Below, piece by piece: positions 41,942-50,823 of a stretch of DNA of 64,000 bases. The notes below the pieces were generated by a model, which worked only from the letters and a program-made list of their open reading frames with translations, was not told the DNA's origin and made no database searches. Made by a program: the position numbers and the translations under genes. Origin of the DNA: Sphingomonas echinoides. Lineage in GTDB: Bacteria > Pseudomonadota > Alphaproteobacteria > Sphingomonadales > Sphingomonadaceae. The DNA lies in assembly GCF_029623395.1 (NCBI RefSeq), contig NZ_JAPYKK010000022.1, positions 1-64,000 on the forward strand. The letters run 5' to 3'. Position 1 is the first letter of the stretch, and each line of letters starts with the position of its first letter.

Positions 41942-44900
41942 GTGAGATTTCCCCATTTCTTCATCGATCGCCCGATCTTCGCGGCGGTCCTGTCGATCCT
42001 GATCATCGTGTTCGGGGTCGTGGCGTATCCGGGGTTGCCAGTCGCGCAATATCCCGAGATCGCGCCGCCGACCGTGGTCGTCAACGCGACCTTCCCGGGG
42101 GCGAACGCCGAGACGCTCGCCGCCACCGTCGCCGCGCCGCTCGAGGAATCGATCAACGGCGTCGAGAACATGATCTACATGTCCTCGTCCGCGACCGGTG
42201 ACGGCGCGCTCGCGATCACCGTCACGTTCAAGCAGGGCACCAATGTCGATCAGGCGCAGGTGCTGGTGCAGAACCGCGTCTCGACCGCCGAGCCGCGTCT
42301 GCCCGAGGAAGTCCGCCAGATCGGCGTGACGGTCCGCAAGAATTCCCCCGACATTCTGATGGTTGTCGCGCTGACGTCGCCGGATGGCTCGCTCAGTTCG
42401 TCCTATGTTTCCAATTACGCCACGACGCAGCTGATCGATCGCTTGTCGCGTATCCCCGGCGTGGGTGGCGTGCGCGTGTTCGGTGGGCGCGACTATAACA
42501 TGCGCGTCTGGGTCGATCCCGATCGTGCGGCGTCGCGCAACCTGACCGTCGACGAGATCGTCGCCGCGGTCCGCGCGCAGAACGCACAGGTCGCCGCGGG
42601 TTCGGTCGGGCAGCCGCCGTTCAACGAGGGCGGGACCGCGTTCCAGCTCGGGATCCAGGCGACCGGACGGTTGACCAAGCCCGAGGAATTCGGCGCGATC
42701 ATCGTCAAGCGGGACGACCAGGGGCGGCTGACGCGTCTGCGCGACGTCGCGCGGATCGAGCTCGGCGCGCAGGATTACACGATCAACGCGATGCTCAACA
42801 ACAAGTCGATGACTGCGATCGGTATCACGCAGTTGCCGGGCTCGAACGCGCTCAGCACGGCGGATGCGGTGAAGGCGGAAGTCGCCAACGTCGCCAAGAG
42901 CTTCCCGCCCGGCCTGACCTATTCGATCCCGTACAACCCGACCGAGTACATCCAGGCGTCGATCGAAGCGGTCGAGCATACGCTGGTCGAGGCGCTGGTC
43001 CTCGTTGCGCTGGTCGTGCTGCTGTTCCTGCAGAGCTGGCGTGCGGCGATCATCCCGATCATCGCGATCCCGGTGTCGCTGCTCGGCAGCCTCGCGGTGC
43101 TCGCGGGGTTCGGTTTCTCGCTGAACAACCTGTCACTGTTCGGCATGGTGCTCGCGATCGGGATCGTGGTCGACGATGCGATCGTCGTGGTCGAGAACAT
43201 CGAACGCCTGATGGAAGAGGAGGGGCTTTCCCCGCGCGATGCAGCGCACAAGACGATGGACGAAGTGTCGGGTGCGTTGATCGCGATTGCGCTCGTCCTG
43301 TGCGGCGTGTTCATCCCGACGAGCTTCATTCCGGGCATTTCGGGGCAGTTTTACCAGCAGTTTGCGCTCACAATCGTCTCCGCAACCGCGATTTCCGCCT
43401 TTGTGTCGCTGACTTTGTCGCCCGCGCTCGCCGCTTTGATCCTCAAGCCCAAGCATGATGCCGAGCCCAAGCCCGGTATCCGTGGAGTCGGCACGCGGTT
43501 TGCCCGCGGGTTCAACCGTGGGTTCGACTGGCTTGGCAACCGCTTCGGCAAATTCACCGCGCGCGCGATCCGCAGTCTTGCGATCATCGGGATCGCCTAT
43601 GTCATCCTGATCGGGCTTGCCGGATGGCGCTTTGCCGCGACCCCGACCGGGTTCATCCCGGCGCAGGATCAGGGCTATCTGATCGTCGCGGCGCAGTTGC
43701 CGCCGGGGGCTTCGCTCCAGCGGACCAACGAGCTGATCAAGCGCGCGGCCGAGATCGCGCACAAGAACCCGGCGACGCAGGATACGGTCGCGTTCGCGGG
43801 GCTCGACGGCGCGACCTTCTCGACCGCGTCCAACGGCGGCGCGATGTTCATCACGCTCAAGTCGCACGCTGATCGTGGCGCAGCGGATGCGATCGCCAAC
43901 GAGATGCGCAAGGCGTTCGCGCCGCTCAGTGCCGGGTTGCTGCTCGTCATTCCGCCACCGCCGGTGCGCGGGATCGGGACCGGCGGCGGCTGGAAGATGC
44001 TGATCGAGGATCGCGGCAATCTCGGGTTCAAGGCACTTGAGGGTGCAGCGTTCGGGATGATGATGAAGGCGAACCAGACACCGGGGATCACCGCCGCGTT
44101 CACCAGCTTCAACAACCGCACGCCACGCCTGTTCGCGGACATCGACCGCGAGCGCGCCGAGCAGTTGGGCGTGCCCGTGTCGAGTGTGTTCTCGACGCTC
44201 GGCAGCTATCTGGGGTCGTCGTACATCAATGACTTCAACTATCTGGGGCGGACCTACCGCGTCACCGCGCAGGCGGATGCGCCGTATCGCGATCAGGTGT
44301 CCGACGTCGGACATCTGCGGACTCGGTCGGCGGCGGGCAACATGGTGCCGCTGGATGCAGTGATGACGCTGCGCAACGATACTGGCCCGTATCGCGTGGT
44401 GCGGTACAACCTGTATCCGTCGGCGGAATTGCAGGGCGACACGTCGCGCGGCTATTCCTCCGGGCAGAGCCTGCAGGCGATGGCGAAGATCGCGAGCGAG
44501 ACGTTGCCCAAGGGCATGAGCTACGAATGGACCGAGATCGCGTTCGAGCAGCAGCAGGCGGGCAATACCGGCTCGCTGGTGTTCGGCCTCGCGGTGCTGT
44601 TCGTGTTCCTGCTGCTCGCGGCGAATTACGAAAGCCTGGTGCTGCCGTTCGCGGTCATCCTGATCGTGCCGATGTGTTTGCTGGCGGCGATCGTCGGCGT
44701 GAACCTGATGGGGATGGACAACAACATCCTGACCCAGATCGGGCTGGTCGTGCTGATCGGGCTTGCCGCGAAGAACGCGATCCTGATCGTCGAGTTCGCG
44801 CGCGCCAATGAGGATGTCGGGATGGAGCTCCATGCCGCCGCCGAACATGCCGCCGAACAGCGTCTCCGCCCGATCCTGATGACGTCGATCGCGTTCATCC

Positions 44901-45142
44901 TCGGCGTGTTGCCGCTGGTGCTCGGGTCGGGTCCAGGCGCCGAAATGCGCAAGGCGTTGGGTGTGGCGGTGTTCTTCGGGATGATCGGCGTGACGACGTT
45001 CGGCCTGCTGTTCACGCCGAGCTTCTATGTCATCAGCCGCAAGGGGGGCGATTGGGTCGCCTCGAAAATGCGCCGGAAGCGTGGCGCCGCGACGGAGGAC
45101 CATCCGCCCGCGCTGCCCGCTCCGGAAGGAAAACCGGCATGA
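41942..45142 (+). CDS. RND multidrug efflux pump (AcrB/MexB-like, HAE1)
   Basis: 1066 residues starting at GTG 41942, with GAGG 8 nt upstream. The N-terminus MRFPHFFIDRPIFAAVLSIL and the TM4 motif GIVVDDAIVVVENIERLM (proton-relay Asp pair) are typical of HAE1 pumps. The C-terminal half has LLLAANYESLVLPFAVIL and GLAAKNAILIVEFA with the conserved Lys. It captures hydrophobic drugs in the periplasm and exports them through the channel encoded next. Confidence 0.93.
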   Translation: MRFPHFFIDRPIFAAVLSILIIVFGVVAYPGLPVAQYPEIAPPTVVVNATFPGANAETLAATVAAPLEESINGVENMIYMSSSATGDGALAITVTFKQGTNVDQAQVLVQNRVSTAEPRLPEEVRQIGVTVRKNSPDILMVVALTSPDGSLSSSYVSNYATTQLIDRLSRIPGVGGVRVFGGRDYNMRVWVDPDRAASRNLTVDEIVAAVRAQNAQVAAGSVGQPPFNEGGTAFQLGIQATGRLTKPEEFGAIIVKRDDQGRLTRLRDVARIELGAQDYTINAMLNNKSMTAIGITQLPGSNALSTADAVKAEVANVAKSFPPGLTYSIPYNPTEYIQASIEAVEHTLVEALVLVALVVLLFLQSWRAAIIPIIAIPVSLLGSLAVLAGFGFSLNNLSLFGMVLAIGIVVDDAIVVVENIERLMEEEGLSPRDAAHKTMDEVSGALIAIALVLCGVFIPTSFIPGISGQFYQQFALTIVSATAISAFVSLTLSPALAALILKPKHDAEPKPGIRGVGTRFARGFNRGFDWLGNRFGKFTARAIRSLAIIGIAYVILIGLAGWRFAATPTGFIPAQDQGYLIVAAQLPPGASLQRTNELIKRAAEIAHKNPATQDTVAFAGLDGATFSTASNGGAMFITLKSHADRGAADAIANEMRKAFAPLSAGLLLVIPPPPVRGIGTGGGWKMLIEDRGNLGFKALEGAAFGMMMKANQTPGITAAFTSFNNRTPRLFADIDRERAEQLGVPVSSVFSTLGSYLGSSYINDFNYLGRTYRVTAQADAPYRDQVSDVGHLRTRSAAGNMVPLDAVMTLRNDTGPYRVVRYNLYPSAELQGDTSRGYSSGQSLQAMAKIASETLPKGMSYEWTEIAFEQQQAGNTGSLVFGLAVLFVFLLLAANYESLVLPFAVILIVPMCLLAAIVGVNLMGMDNNILTQIGLVVLIGLAAKNAILIVEFARANEDVGMELHAAAEHAAEQRLRPILMTSIAFILGVLPLVLGSGPGAEMRKALGVAVFFGMIGVTTFGLLFTPSFYVISRKGGDWVASKMRRKRGAATEDHPPALPAPEGKPA

Positions 45143-46689
45143 AGCGTATCCTGAGCGTCCTTCCTGCGTTTGCGCTGTCGGCGTGCGTCGTCGGGCCGAA
45201 CTACAAGACCCCGACGACCCCGGTGCCGCCAAAGGGTGGCGCGTTTGCCGAGGCCGGGATCGGCAAGGGAGTTACCCCCACGCCGCTGCCCGACCATTGG
45301 TGGCGGCTGTACAACGATCCCGTCGTCGACCGGCTGGTGGCGGACGCGCTGGCGCACAACACCGACATCCGCGTTGCGGCGGGGAATCTCGAACGCGCGC
45401 GTGCCGTCCTGTCCGAACAGCGTGGCGCGCGGTTGCCGACCACCAGCCCGACCGCGAGCTTCACGCGCGCGCAGATCAATACCGCGAGCCTTGGTTTTGG
45501 GGGCGCGGGGACGGGTGTCGGGACTGGCACAGGAACTGGGACCGGAACCGGGACGGGAACGGGAACCGGAACCGGAACCGGAACCGGAACCGGCGGTGCC
45601 GTGACGCCGCAGTCGTTCGTGTTCAACAGTTTCAAGCTCGGCTTCGACGCCTCTTATGAGGTCGACCTATTCGGCGGCATCACTCGCGCGATCGAGGCGG
45701 CGCGCGGCGACGTGCAGGCGGCGCAGGCGCAACTCGACGCCTCGCGCGTATCGGTCGCCGCGGAAACCGCGCGCGCCTACGCCAGCGCGTGCAGCAACGC
45801 GCAGCAGCGGGCGGTGGCCACAGAGACGGTCGCGTTGCAGCAGCGCACGCTGGGCCTGACCAACACGCTGTTCACCGCCGGGCGCGGCACGCGGCGCGAC
45901 GTCGATCGTGCGGACGTGCTGCTCGCGCAGACGCAGGCGACGATTCCCGGCTTCGAGGCGGAGCGGCGGGCGTCGCTGTATGCGCTGGCGGTGCTGACCG
46001 GCCTGCCGCCCGAACAGATCGACGCGGCCGCCAATGCCTGCAAGGCCCCGCCAAGAGTGCGCGATATCGTGCCCATCGGCGATGGTGTCGCGCTGATCCG
46101 CCGTCGCCCCGACGTGCGCGCGGCGGAGCGGACGCTTGCGGCGGACACCGCGCGGATCGGGATCGCGACCGCCGAACTGTACCCGAAAATCTCGCTGCTC
46201 GGCTCGATCGGGCTCAATGCGCAGCGCGGGAGCCAGCTGTTCAAGAGCAGCGCCGTGACCTATTCGGCCGGCCCGCTGATCTCGTGGAGTTTTCCCAACC
46301 AGACGATCGCGCGTGCGCGGATCCGCCAGGCGCGGGCCGGCGCGGATGCTAGCCTTGCGACCTTCGACGGGCGCGTGCTGACCGCGTTGCAGGAAGTCGA
46401 GCAGGCGCTCGCCCGCTATTCTGGGGCGCTCGATCGCAACGCCGCGTTGCGCCGTGCCGAAGCATCGAGCAGCGCGGCGGCGAAACTGTCGCAACTGCGC
46501 TTCGATTACGGCGCGGACAGTTTCCTGCTGCTGATCCAGGCCGAACGCGACCGTGCCGACGCGCGCGCCGCGCTCGCGCAGTCGGATGCGGCGGTGGCGG
46601 ATGCGCAGATCAGCCTGTTCAAGGCGCTTGGCGGCGGGTGGGAAGACGCCCCCGCGGCGGTCCGCCGCGAGCCGGTCGTCCAGCCGTGA
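45139..46689 (+). CDS. Outer-membrane efflux channel lipoprotein (NodT/OprM family) with GT-repeat
   Basis: 516 residues. The ATG overlaps the pump stop (ATGA). A lipobox (LSA-Cys16) and the start VVGPNYKTP are typical of NodT-family channels. Two copies of the outer-membrane efflux repeat follow (about 60-265 and 275-500). An unusual run of twelve Gly-Thr dipeptides lies near residues 128-151, inside the first repeat at a probable beta-hairpin/surface loop. It completes the tripartite pump. Its stop overlaps the next gene's GTG. Confidence 0.9.
   Translation: MKRILSVLPAFALSACVVGPNYKTPTTPVPPKGGAFAEAGIGKGVTPTPLPDHWWRLYNDPVVDRLVADALAHNTDIRVAAGNLERARAVLSEQRGARLPTTSPTASFTRAQINTASLGFGGAGTGVGTGTGTGTGTGTGTGTGTGTGTGTGGAVTPQSFVFNSFKLGFDASYEVDLFGGITRAIEAARGDVQAAQAQLDASRVSVAAETARAYASACSNAQQRAVATETVALQQRTLGLTNTLFTAGRGTRRDVDRADVLLAQTQATIPGFEAERRASLYALAVLTGLPPEQIDAAANACKAPPRVRDIVPIGDGVALIRRRPDVRAAERTLAADTARIGIATAELYPKISLLGSIGLNAQRGSQLFKSSAVTYSAGPLISWSFPNQTIARARIRQARAGADASLATFDGRVLTALQEVEQALARYSGALDRNAALRRAEASSSAAAKLSQLRFDYGADSFLLLIQAERDRADARAALAQSDAAVADAQISLFKALGGGWEDAPAAVRREPVVQP
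45520..45591 (+). repeat. Hexanucleotide tandem repeat in efflux-channel gene
   Basis: Twelve six-base units, each a Gly codon plus a Thr codon. The last five are perfect GGAACC; earlier units vary at the third codon positions. Unit gain or loss would change the protein by two residues without a frameshift. Confidence 0.9.
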
Positions 46690-47504
46690 AGCGGATCCGC
46701 AGCGCGTTGTTCATGCCCGCGTCAAACGCACGCGCGATCGAGAAGGCGCGCGAGCTCGACTGCGACGCGGTGATCCTCGATCTGGAGGACGCGGTCGCGC
46801 CCGACAGCAAGCACGCGGCGCGCGCGCAGGCGCTGGCGGCGGCGCGCGCCGGCGGGTTTGGCGAACGGTTGCTGGTGCTGCGCGTCAACGCGCTGGACAC
46901 TGACTGGGGCGAGGCGGATCTGGAGGCGGCGCGTGGAGCCGGGTTCGATGCGGTGCTGCTGCCGAAGGTGTCGCATCCCGACGATCTCGCGCTGGCACGC
47001 GCGACGCTGGGCGATGTGCGTGTGTGGGCGATGATCGAGACGAGCGCGGCGATGCTTGCCTTGCCCGCGATTGCAGCGGCGCCGGGGCTTGGGTGCCTGA
47101 TCGCGGGGACCAATGATCTGGCGAAGGAGATGCGCTGCACGCCGGGGGCTGACCGGATGCCGTTGCTGCCACATCTGGTGGGAATCGTCACGGCTGCGCG
47201 CGCGCATGGGTTGATGGCTTTGGACGGTGTTTCCAACGTGCTGGCGGATACGCCAGAGCTGGCGGCGGAATGTGCGCAGGGTGCGGCGTTCGGGTTCGAC
47301 GGAAAGACGCTGGTTCACCCGGCACAGATCGCCCCGGCCAACCGCGCTTTCGCGCCATCGGCGGAGCAGGTGCGCTGGGCAGAGGCGGTGATCGCGGCGT
47401 TCGCCTTGCCGGAGAATGTGCGGCTGGGCGCTATCCGCGTGAACGGCGAGATGATCGAGCGGTTGCATCTGGCGCAAGCCGAGCAAATCGTGGCTAGCGC
47501 CTAA
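46686..47504 (+). CDS. CitE/HpcH-HpaI family CoA-ester lyase
   Basis: 272 residues. The GTG start overlaps the channel stop (GTGA). Conserved parts are RSALFMPASNARAIEKA, VILDLEDAVAP (metal and substrate binding), the Arg in LRVNALDT, MIETSAAM, AGTNDLAKEM and FDGKTLVHPAQI. The family includes citryl-CoA lyase beta subunits, malyl-CoA lyases/thioesterases and related C-C lyases. Its coupling to an efflux operon is odd and may simply share the transcript. No citD or citF partners are present. Confidence 0.87.
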   Translation: MKRIRSALFMPASNARAIEKARELDCDAVILDLEDAVAPDSKHAARAQALAAARAGGFGERLLVLRVNALDTDWGEADLEAARGAGFDAVLLPKVSHPDDLALARATLGDVRVWAMIETSAAMLALPAIAAAPGLGCLIAGTNDLAKEMRCTPGADRMPLLPHLVGIVTAARAHGLMALDGVSNVLADTPELAAECAQGAAFGFDGKTLVHPAQIAPANRAFAPSAEQVRWAEAVIAAFALPENVRLGAIRVNGEMIERLHLAQAEQIVASA

Positions 47505-47533
47505 CCCAAACCGGCGAAGCCAGCAGTCCTTCT

Positions 47534-47708
47534 TCTACCTTTGTGGCTTTGTGTCTTTGTGCGAGAAAATTTGATCACGCAAAGGCGCAAAGCCGCGAAG
47601 AGAGAAGGATTCCTGTTTCTCGCGGGGCATCTTCTTGCTCTTCAATCTTCGCGCCTTTGCGTGAGAAAGTCTTTTTCTCGCACGAAGACACAAAGCCACA
47701 AAGGTAGA
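47534..47708. repeat. Long intergenic inverted repeat (36-bp arms)
   Basis: Arms at 47534-47569 and 47673-47708 are reverse complements over 36 bp with one mismatch, separated by 103 bp that hold a second, nested imperfect inverted repeat. It lies between convergent genes. A related element with a similar TTTGTGGCTTTGTG core is at 57091-57154. Likely a dispersed palindromic repeat that may also end transcription in both directions. Confidence 0.7.
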
Positions 47709-47738
47709 GGGCAGGAGTGACAGCCTGCGGCGCCGCTC

Positions 47739-48608
47739 TTAGCGCAGCACGCGTCCTGCCACCGCATCCAGCTTCGCCAGCACCGCCGGGTCGCGCGCAT
47801 CGGGTGACGTGATCAGCGCGTGGTCGAGCACCGTATCGAGCGGGGAGGGCGTCCGTTCGGGCGGAAGTGCGGCGACTAAAGCCGCAACCGTTTGACGCGC
47901 AATCGCGCCGTTCGCGCCCATTTGCTTGATGACTTCGCTCACCTCCACGAACGCCGCTTCCTCCCGCCAGCAATCATAGTCGGTCACCATGCCGATCAGC
48001 GCGTACGGCAGCTCCGCTTCGCGCGCGAGCTTGGCCTCTGGCATCGCGGTCATGCCGATGACGTCGGCGCCCCATTGGCGATACATCAGGCTTTCCGCCC
48101 GCGTCGAGAATTGCGGGCCTTCCATCGCGAGGTAGGTCGCGCCCTTGGTGACGTTTCCGCCCGCGCTGGCGACGGCTTCCGCGGCGAAGGCGGACAGGCG
48201 GGGGCAGACCGGCTCTGCCATCGAGACATGCGCGACCATGCCGGTGCCAAAGAAGCTGGGGGGCCGCTGGGTGGTGCGGTCGATGAACTGGTCGACGACG
48301 ACGAACCGGCCGGGTTCGAGCTCCTCACGGAGCGATCCGATCGAGGAAATCGCGAGGATATCGGTGCAGCCGGCGCGCTTCAGCGCATCGATATTGGCGC
48401 GTGCGTTCAATTCGGACGGGCTGATGCGATGCCCGCGTCCGTGGCGTGGCAGGAACACCAGCTCGACCGCACCGATATTGCCGAACAGCAACTCATCCGA
48501 GGGCGCACCCCACTGCGTATCGATCCGCCGCCATTCCGGATTTTCCAGCTGATCGATCGCGTACAGCCCGGAACCGCCGATGATCCCGATTTTCCAAGTT
48601 GCGCTCAT
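47739..48608 (-). CDS. mtnP: S-methyl-5'-thioadenosine phosphorylase
   Basis: 289 residues of the purine-nucleoside-phosphorylase/MTAP family. Motifs are IGIIGGSGLY at the N-terminus (phosphate binding), PRHGRGHRISPSELN, the purine/ribose segment MEGPQFSTRAESLMYRQW, and TDYDCW. It splits methylthioadenosine into adenine and methylthioribose-1-phosphate for methionine salvage. Its ATG at 48608 overlaps the upstream stop (ATGA) in a three-gene unit. A close inosine or guanosine phosphorylase function is a lesser possibility. Confidence 0.88.
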   Translation of the reverse strand: MSATWKIGIIGGSGLYAIDQLENPEWRRIDTQWGAPSDELLFGNIGAVELVFLPRHGRGHRISPSELNARANIDALKRAGCTDILAISSIGSLREELEPGRFVVVDQFIDRTTQRPPSFFGTGMVAHVSMAEPVCPRLSAFAAEAVASAGGNVTKGATYLAMEGPQFSTRAESLMYRQWGADVIGMTAMPEAKLAREAELPYALIGMVTDYDCWREEAAFVEVSEVIKQMGANGAIARQTVAALVAALPPERTPSPLDTVLDHALITSPDARDPAVLAKLDAVAGRVLR

Positions 48609-48955
48609 GCCGTTCCCAATTCCTGTTCCAGACGCGCGAGCCATGCTTGCGCTTGCTTGGGTTCCCCGACCGCGTCCGATCGCACCGGTCCGCGCGCCGC
48701 GACGAAGTCCGCGTGGAGCGCAAACGGCTCCATCCCCAACGTGTCGCGCAGCTCGTCGATCGTCTCGCCCAATTCGATCAACGCTGTGACGGTCGCGACC
48801 GACGCCGGAGTCTCGCCCTTCTTGCCCTGATGCCCGAACAGGCCCCAGCGCCCCTTGGCGGTGGTTTGCAACGCCGCGATCAGCGCGGTGCGGTAGTCGG
48901 TTTCATGCTCGATCCGGTCGGCATCGATCCGGGCGAGGCGGTCGGCGCGTGCCAT
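48605..48955 (-). CDS. Hypothetical protein between glycosylase and MTA phosphorylase
   Basis: 116 residues with no domain I recognise. It is probably all-helical (RIDADRIEHETDYRTALIAALQ, then TVTALIELGETIDELRDTLG) and has a short Gly/Lys loop (LFGHQGKKGETPAS). ATGA overlaps at both ends tie it to AlkA-like and MTAP genes. A role linked to adenine or DNA-base metabolism is possible from context only. Confidence 0.75.
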   Translation of the reverse strand: MARADRLARIDADRIEHETDYRTALIAALQTTAKGRWGLFGHQGKKGETPASVATVTALIELGETIDELRDTLGMEPFALHADFVAARGPVRSDAVGEPKQAQAWLARLEQELGTA

Positions 48956-49578
48956 CAGATGACCTTCATATCGCTTTGATAGTGATACCAGGCGAAGATC
49001 GCGGCCGCGCCGCGATGCGGTCGCCACGCTTCGGCCAGTTCGCGCACCAGCTTCTCGCTCGGGCGCGCTTCATGGCCGAGCAGGCGCCCGATCTCGATCT
49101 GCACCGCCAGATCGCCCGCGGGCCATATGTCGGTGCGGCCTTCCGCGAACAGCAAATAGATTTCAGCTGACCAGCGCCCAATGCCCTTGACTGCGACCAG
49201 CTTGGCTATCGCTTCCTCATCGTCCTCGGGCAGATTGGCGAGATCGAGTTCTCCGCTGGTGACGAGCGTGGAAAGGCTCCGCGCATAGCTCGCCTTTTGG
49301 CGCGACAGGCCCGCGGCGCGGAGTTGTTCGTCGGTCGCGGCGATGATGTTCGCGGGATCATCGAGGCTGCCGACGATCCCCTCAAGCTTCCGGTACGTTG
49401 CCTGCGCCGAGGTCACGCTGACCTGCTGCCCAATGATCGTGCGCAACAGCGTGCCGAAGCCGCGCTCGCTGATCCGCGGCGGGGGATAGCCGATCCGCTC
49501 CAGCGCCACCGCGAACGCGGGTTCGCGCGCGGCGAGCGCGTCCATTGCTTCGGTCAACTGTTCTGTGGTCAAGCCCAT
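48955..49578 (-). CDS. DNA-3-methyladenine glycosylase II (AlkA-like, HhH-GPD)
   Basis: 207 residues. The helix-hairpin-helix is LVAVKGIGRWSAEI (127-140) and the catalytic Asp156 is in DIWPAGDLAVQ. GTLLRTIIGQQVSVTSAQ matches the start of the core. It removes alkylated purines from DNA by cutting the glycosidic bond. It is shorter than E. coli AlkA (282 residues) because the N-terminal TBP-like domain is absent, as in many bacterial versions. First gene of the unit with the hypothetical and MTAP genes. Confidence 0.88.
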   Translation of the reverse strand: MGLTTEQLTEAMDALAAREPAFAVALERIGYPPPRISERGFGTLLRTIIGQQVSVTSAQATYRKLEGIVGSLDDPANIIAATDEQLRAAGLSRQKASYARSLSTLVTSGELDLANLPEDDEEAIAKLVAVKGIGRWSAEIYLLFAEGRTDIWPAGDLAVQIEIGRLLGHEARPSEKLVRELAEAWRPHRGAAAIFAWYHYQSDMKVI

Positions 49579-49659
49579 GTCGAACCCCGTGCTTGCCGCT
49601 TGCGTCGCGGCGCTCGGCTGGGCATGGCAAGCGCGACGCAGTGATACAAGGATTCACCT

Positions 49660-49977
49660 ATGCCCAAGCTTATCGTCGTGACTCGTGAAGGGGAAGAACG
49701 CGAGATCATGGGAGAGGCCGGCCTTTCGGTGATGGAAGTCATTCGCGACGCCGGGATCGACGAGCTGCTCGCTCTGTGTGGTGGTTGCTGCTCTTGCGCG
49801 ACGTGCCATGTCCATGTCGACCCGGACTTTGTCGCCAAACTTCCCAAGATGAGCGCGGACGAAGACGATTTGCTCGATTCCTCCGCCGATCGTAACGAAA
49901 CGTCGCGTCTGTCGTGCCAGGTCGCCTTCACCGACGCGCTCGATGGCCTCAAGGTGACGATCGCCGCCGAGGATTGA
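49660..49977 (+). CDS. Adrenodoxin-type [2Fe-2S] ferredoxin
   Basis: 105 residues. The cluster ligands are Cys40, Cys46 and Cys49 ([12 protein letters not shown]) and Cys86 (RLSCQVAF), the Cx5Cx2C...C pattern of adrenodoxin-like ferredoxins. It carries electrons to cytochromes P450 or in Fe-S cluster assembly. No reductase or P450 gene is next to it. It stands alone, divergent from the glycosylase gene. Confidence 0.92.
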   Translation: MPKLIVVTREGEEREIMGEAGLSVMEVIRDAGIDELLALCGGCCSCATCHVHVDPDFVAKLPKMSADEDDLLDSSADRNETSRLSCQVAFTDALDGLKVTIAAED

Positions 49978-49989
49978 ACGGTATCCCCT

Positions 49990-50025
49990 TAAGCCTCTTC
50001 CCGGCCATTGCCGGGGAGAGGCTTA
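49990..50025. other. Strong hairpin between convergent genes
   Basis: 16-base arms (49990-50005 and 50010-50025) pair with only one G-U, around a four-base loop. The position, between the convergent ferredoxin and rlmB genes, suggests transcription ending. However, the adjacent A-run lies on the wrong side for a canonical U-tract on either strand. Confidence 0.45.
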
Positions 50026-50036
50026 GGAAAAAAATG

Positions 50037-50783
50037 CTACCGGCTCGCTGCCGCGTAGAGCGCGATTGCAGCGGCGTTGGAGACGTTGAGGCTCTCCATC
50101 TTCGGCGAAATCGGCAACCGCGCGAGCTCGTCGCAATGCGATGCAGTGTTCTGCCGCATGCCTTCGCCCTCGGCCCCCAGCACCAGCGCGACCCGCTGGG
50201 TGCCCATTGCCTGGGTGAGCGTCTGCGTCGCCTCGCCGGTCAGCCCGACCCGCCAGAACCCCGCTTCCGCGATCTCGTCGAGCGCGCGCGCCAAATTGAC
50301 TACGCGAACCCACGGCACGATCTCGAGCGCGCCAGACGCCGCGCGTGCGATCGTCCCCGATTCGGGAGGAGCGTGCCGGTCTGGCGTGACGATGCCAAGC
50401 GCATCGAACGCCGCCGCCGAACGCATGATCGCGCCGACATTGTGCGGGTCCGTGACCTGGTCGAGCACGATCAGCGGACGCTTGTCGTCCTGCCCCTGCT
50501 GCAACAGGTCGGCGAGCCACATGTCCTCAAGCGGATCGACTTCGATCACGATGCCCTGGTGCGGCGCGTCGCCCGGCACAAGCCGCGCGAGGTCGGTCAC
50601 TTCGGCAAATACGATCGGCACATCCGCGGGGATGTCGAGCGCCGCGCTCGCTTCGCGCGTCGCCCAGATCTTGCGGACGACGCGTTCGGGGTTCTCGAAC
50701 GCAGCGGCGACGGCGTGCCGCCCCCAGAACCGCGGGCGGCCCGCCGGGGCCTGGGACGGACGATGTCCACGACGTGCTGCCAT
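50037..50783 (-). CDS. rlmB: 23S rRNA (guanosine-2'-O)-methyltransferase RlmB (SpoU/TrmH family)
   Basis: 248 residues. An N-terminal substrate-binding domain (about 20-85) is followed by a SPOUT knot with motif 1 (LDQVTDPHNVGAIMRSA, catalytic Asn/Arg), motif 2 (LVLGAEGEGM) and motif 3 (LNVSNAAAIALY). It methylates the ribose of G2251-equivalent in 23S rRNA. The ATG at 50783 is preferred over a TTG one codon upstream. A tRNA methyltransferase of the same family is the main alternative. Confidence 0.88.
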   Translation of the reverse strand: MAARRGHRPSQAPAGRPRFWGRHAVAAAFENPERVVRKIWATREASAALDIPADVPIVFAEVTDLARLVPGDAPHQGIVIEVDPLEDMWLADLLQQGQDDKRPLIVLDQVTDPHNVGAIMRSAAAFDALGIVTPDRHAPPESGTIARAASGALEIVPWVRVVNLARALDEIAEAGFWRVGLTGEATQTLTQAMGTQRVALVLGAEGEGMRQNTASHCDELARLPISPKMESLNVSNAAAIALYAAASR

Positions 50784-50823
50784 CAACGCTGCTCCAGCTT
50801 TACGAAACGCAAGTTAGTCACGA

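Noticed and set aside
43133..45232. 699-codon minus-strand open frame opposite the second RND pump
   Set aside because: Antisense shadow of a well-supported 1066-residue pump; no protein features.
47534..47708. Possible CRISPR or tandem array
   Set aside because: The repeats are inverted, not direct, with unequal spacing and only two arms; no cas genes are present.
49990..50025. Canonical rho-independent terminator
   Set aside because: The stem is strong, but the A/T tract is on the wrong side for both converging genes, so it is listed only as a hairpin.
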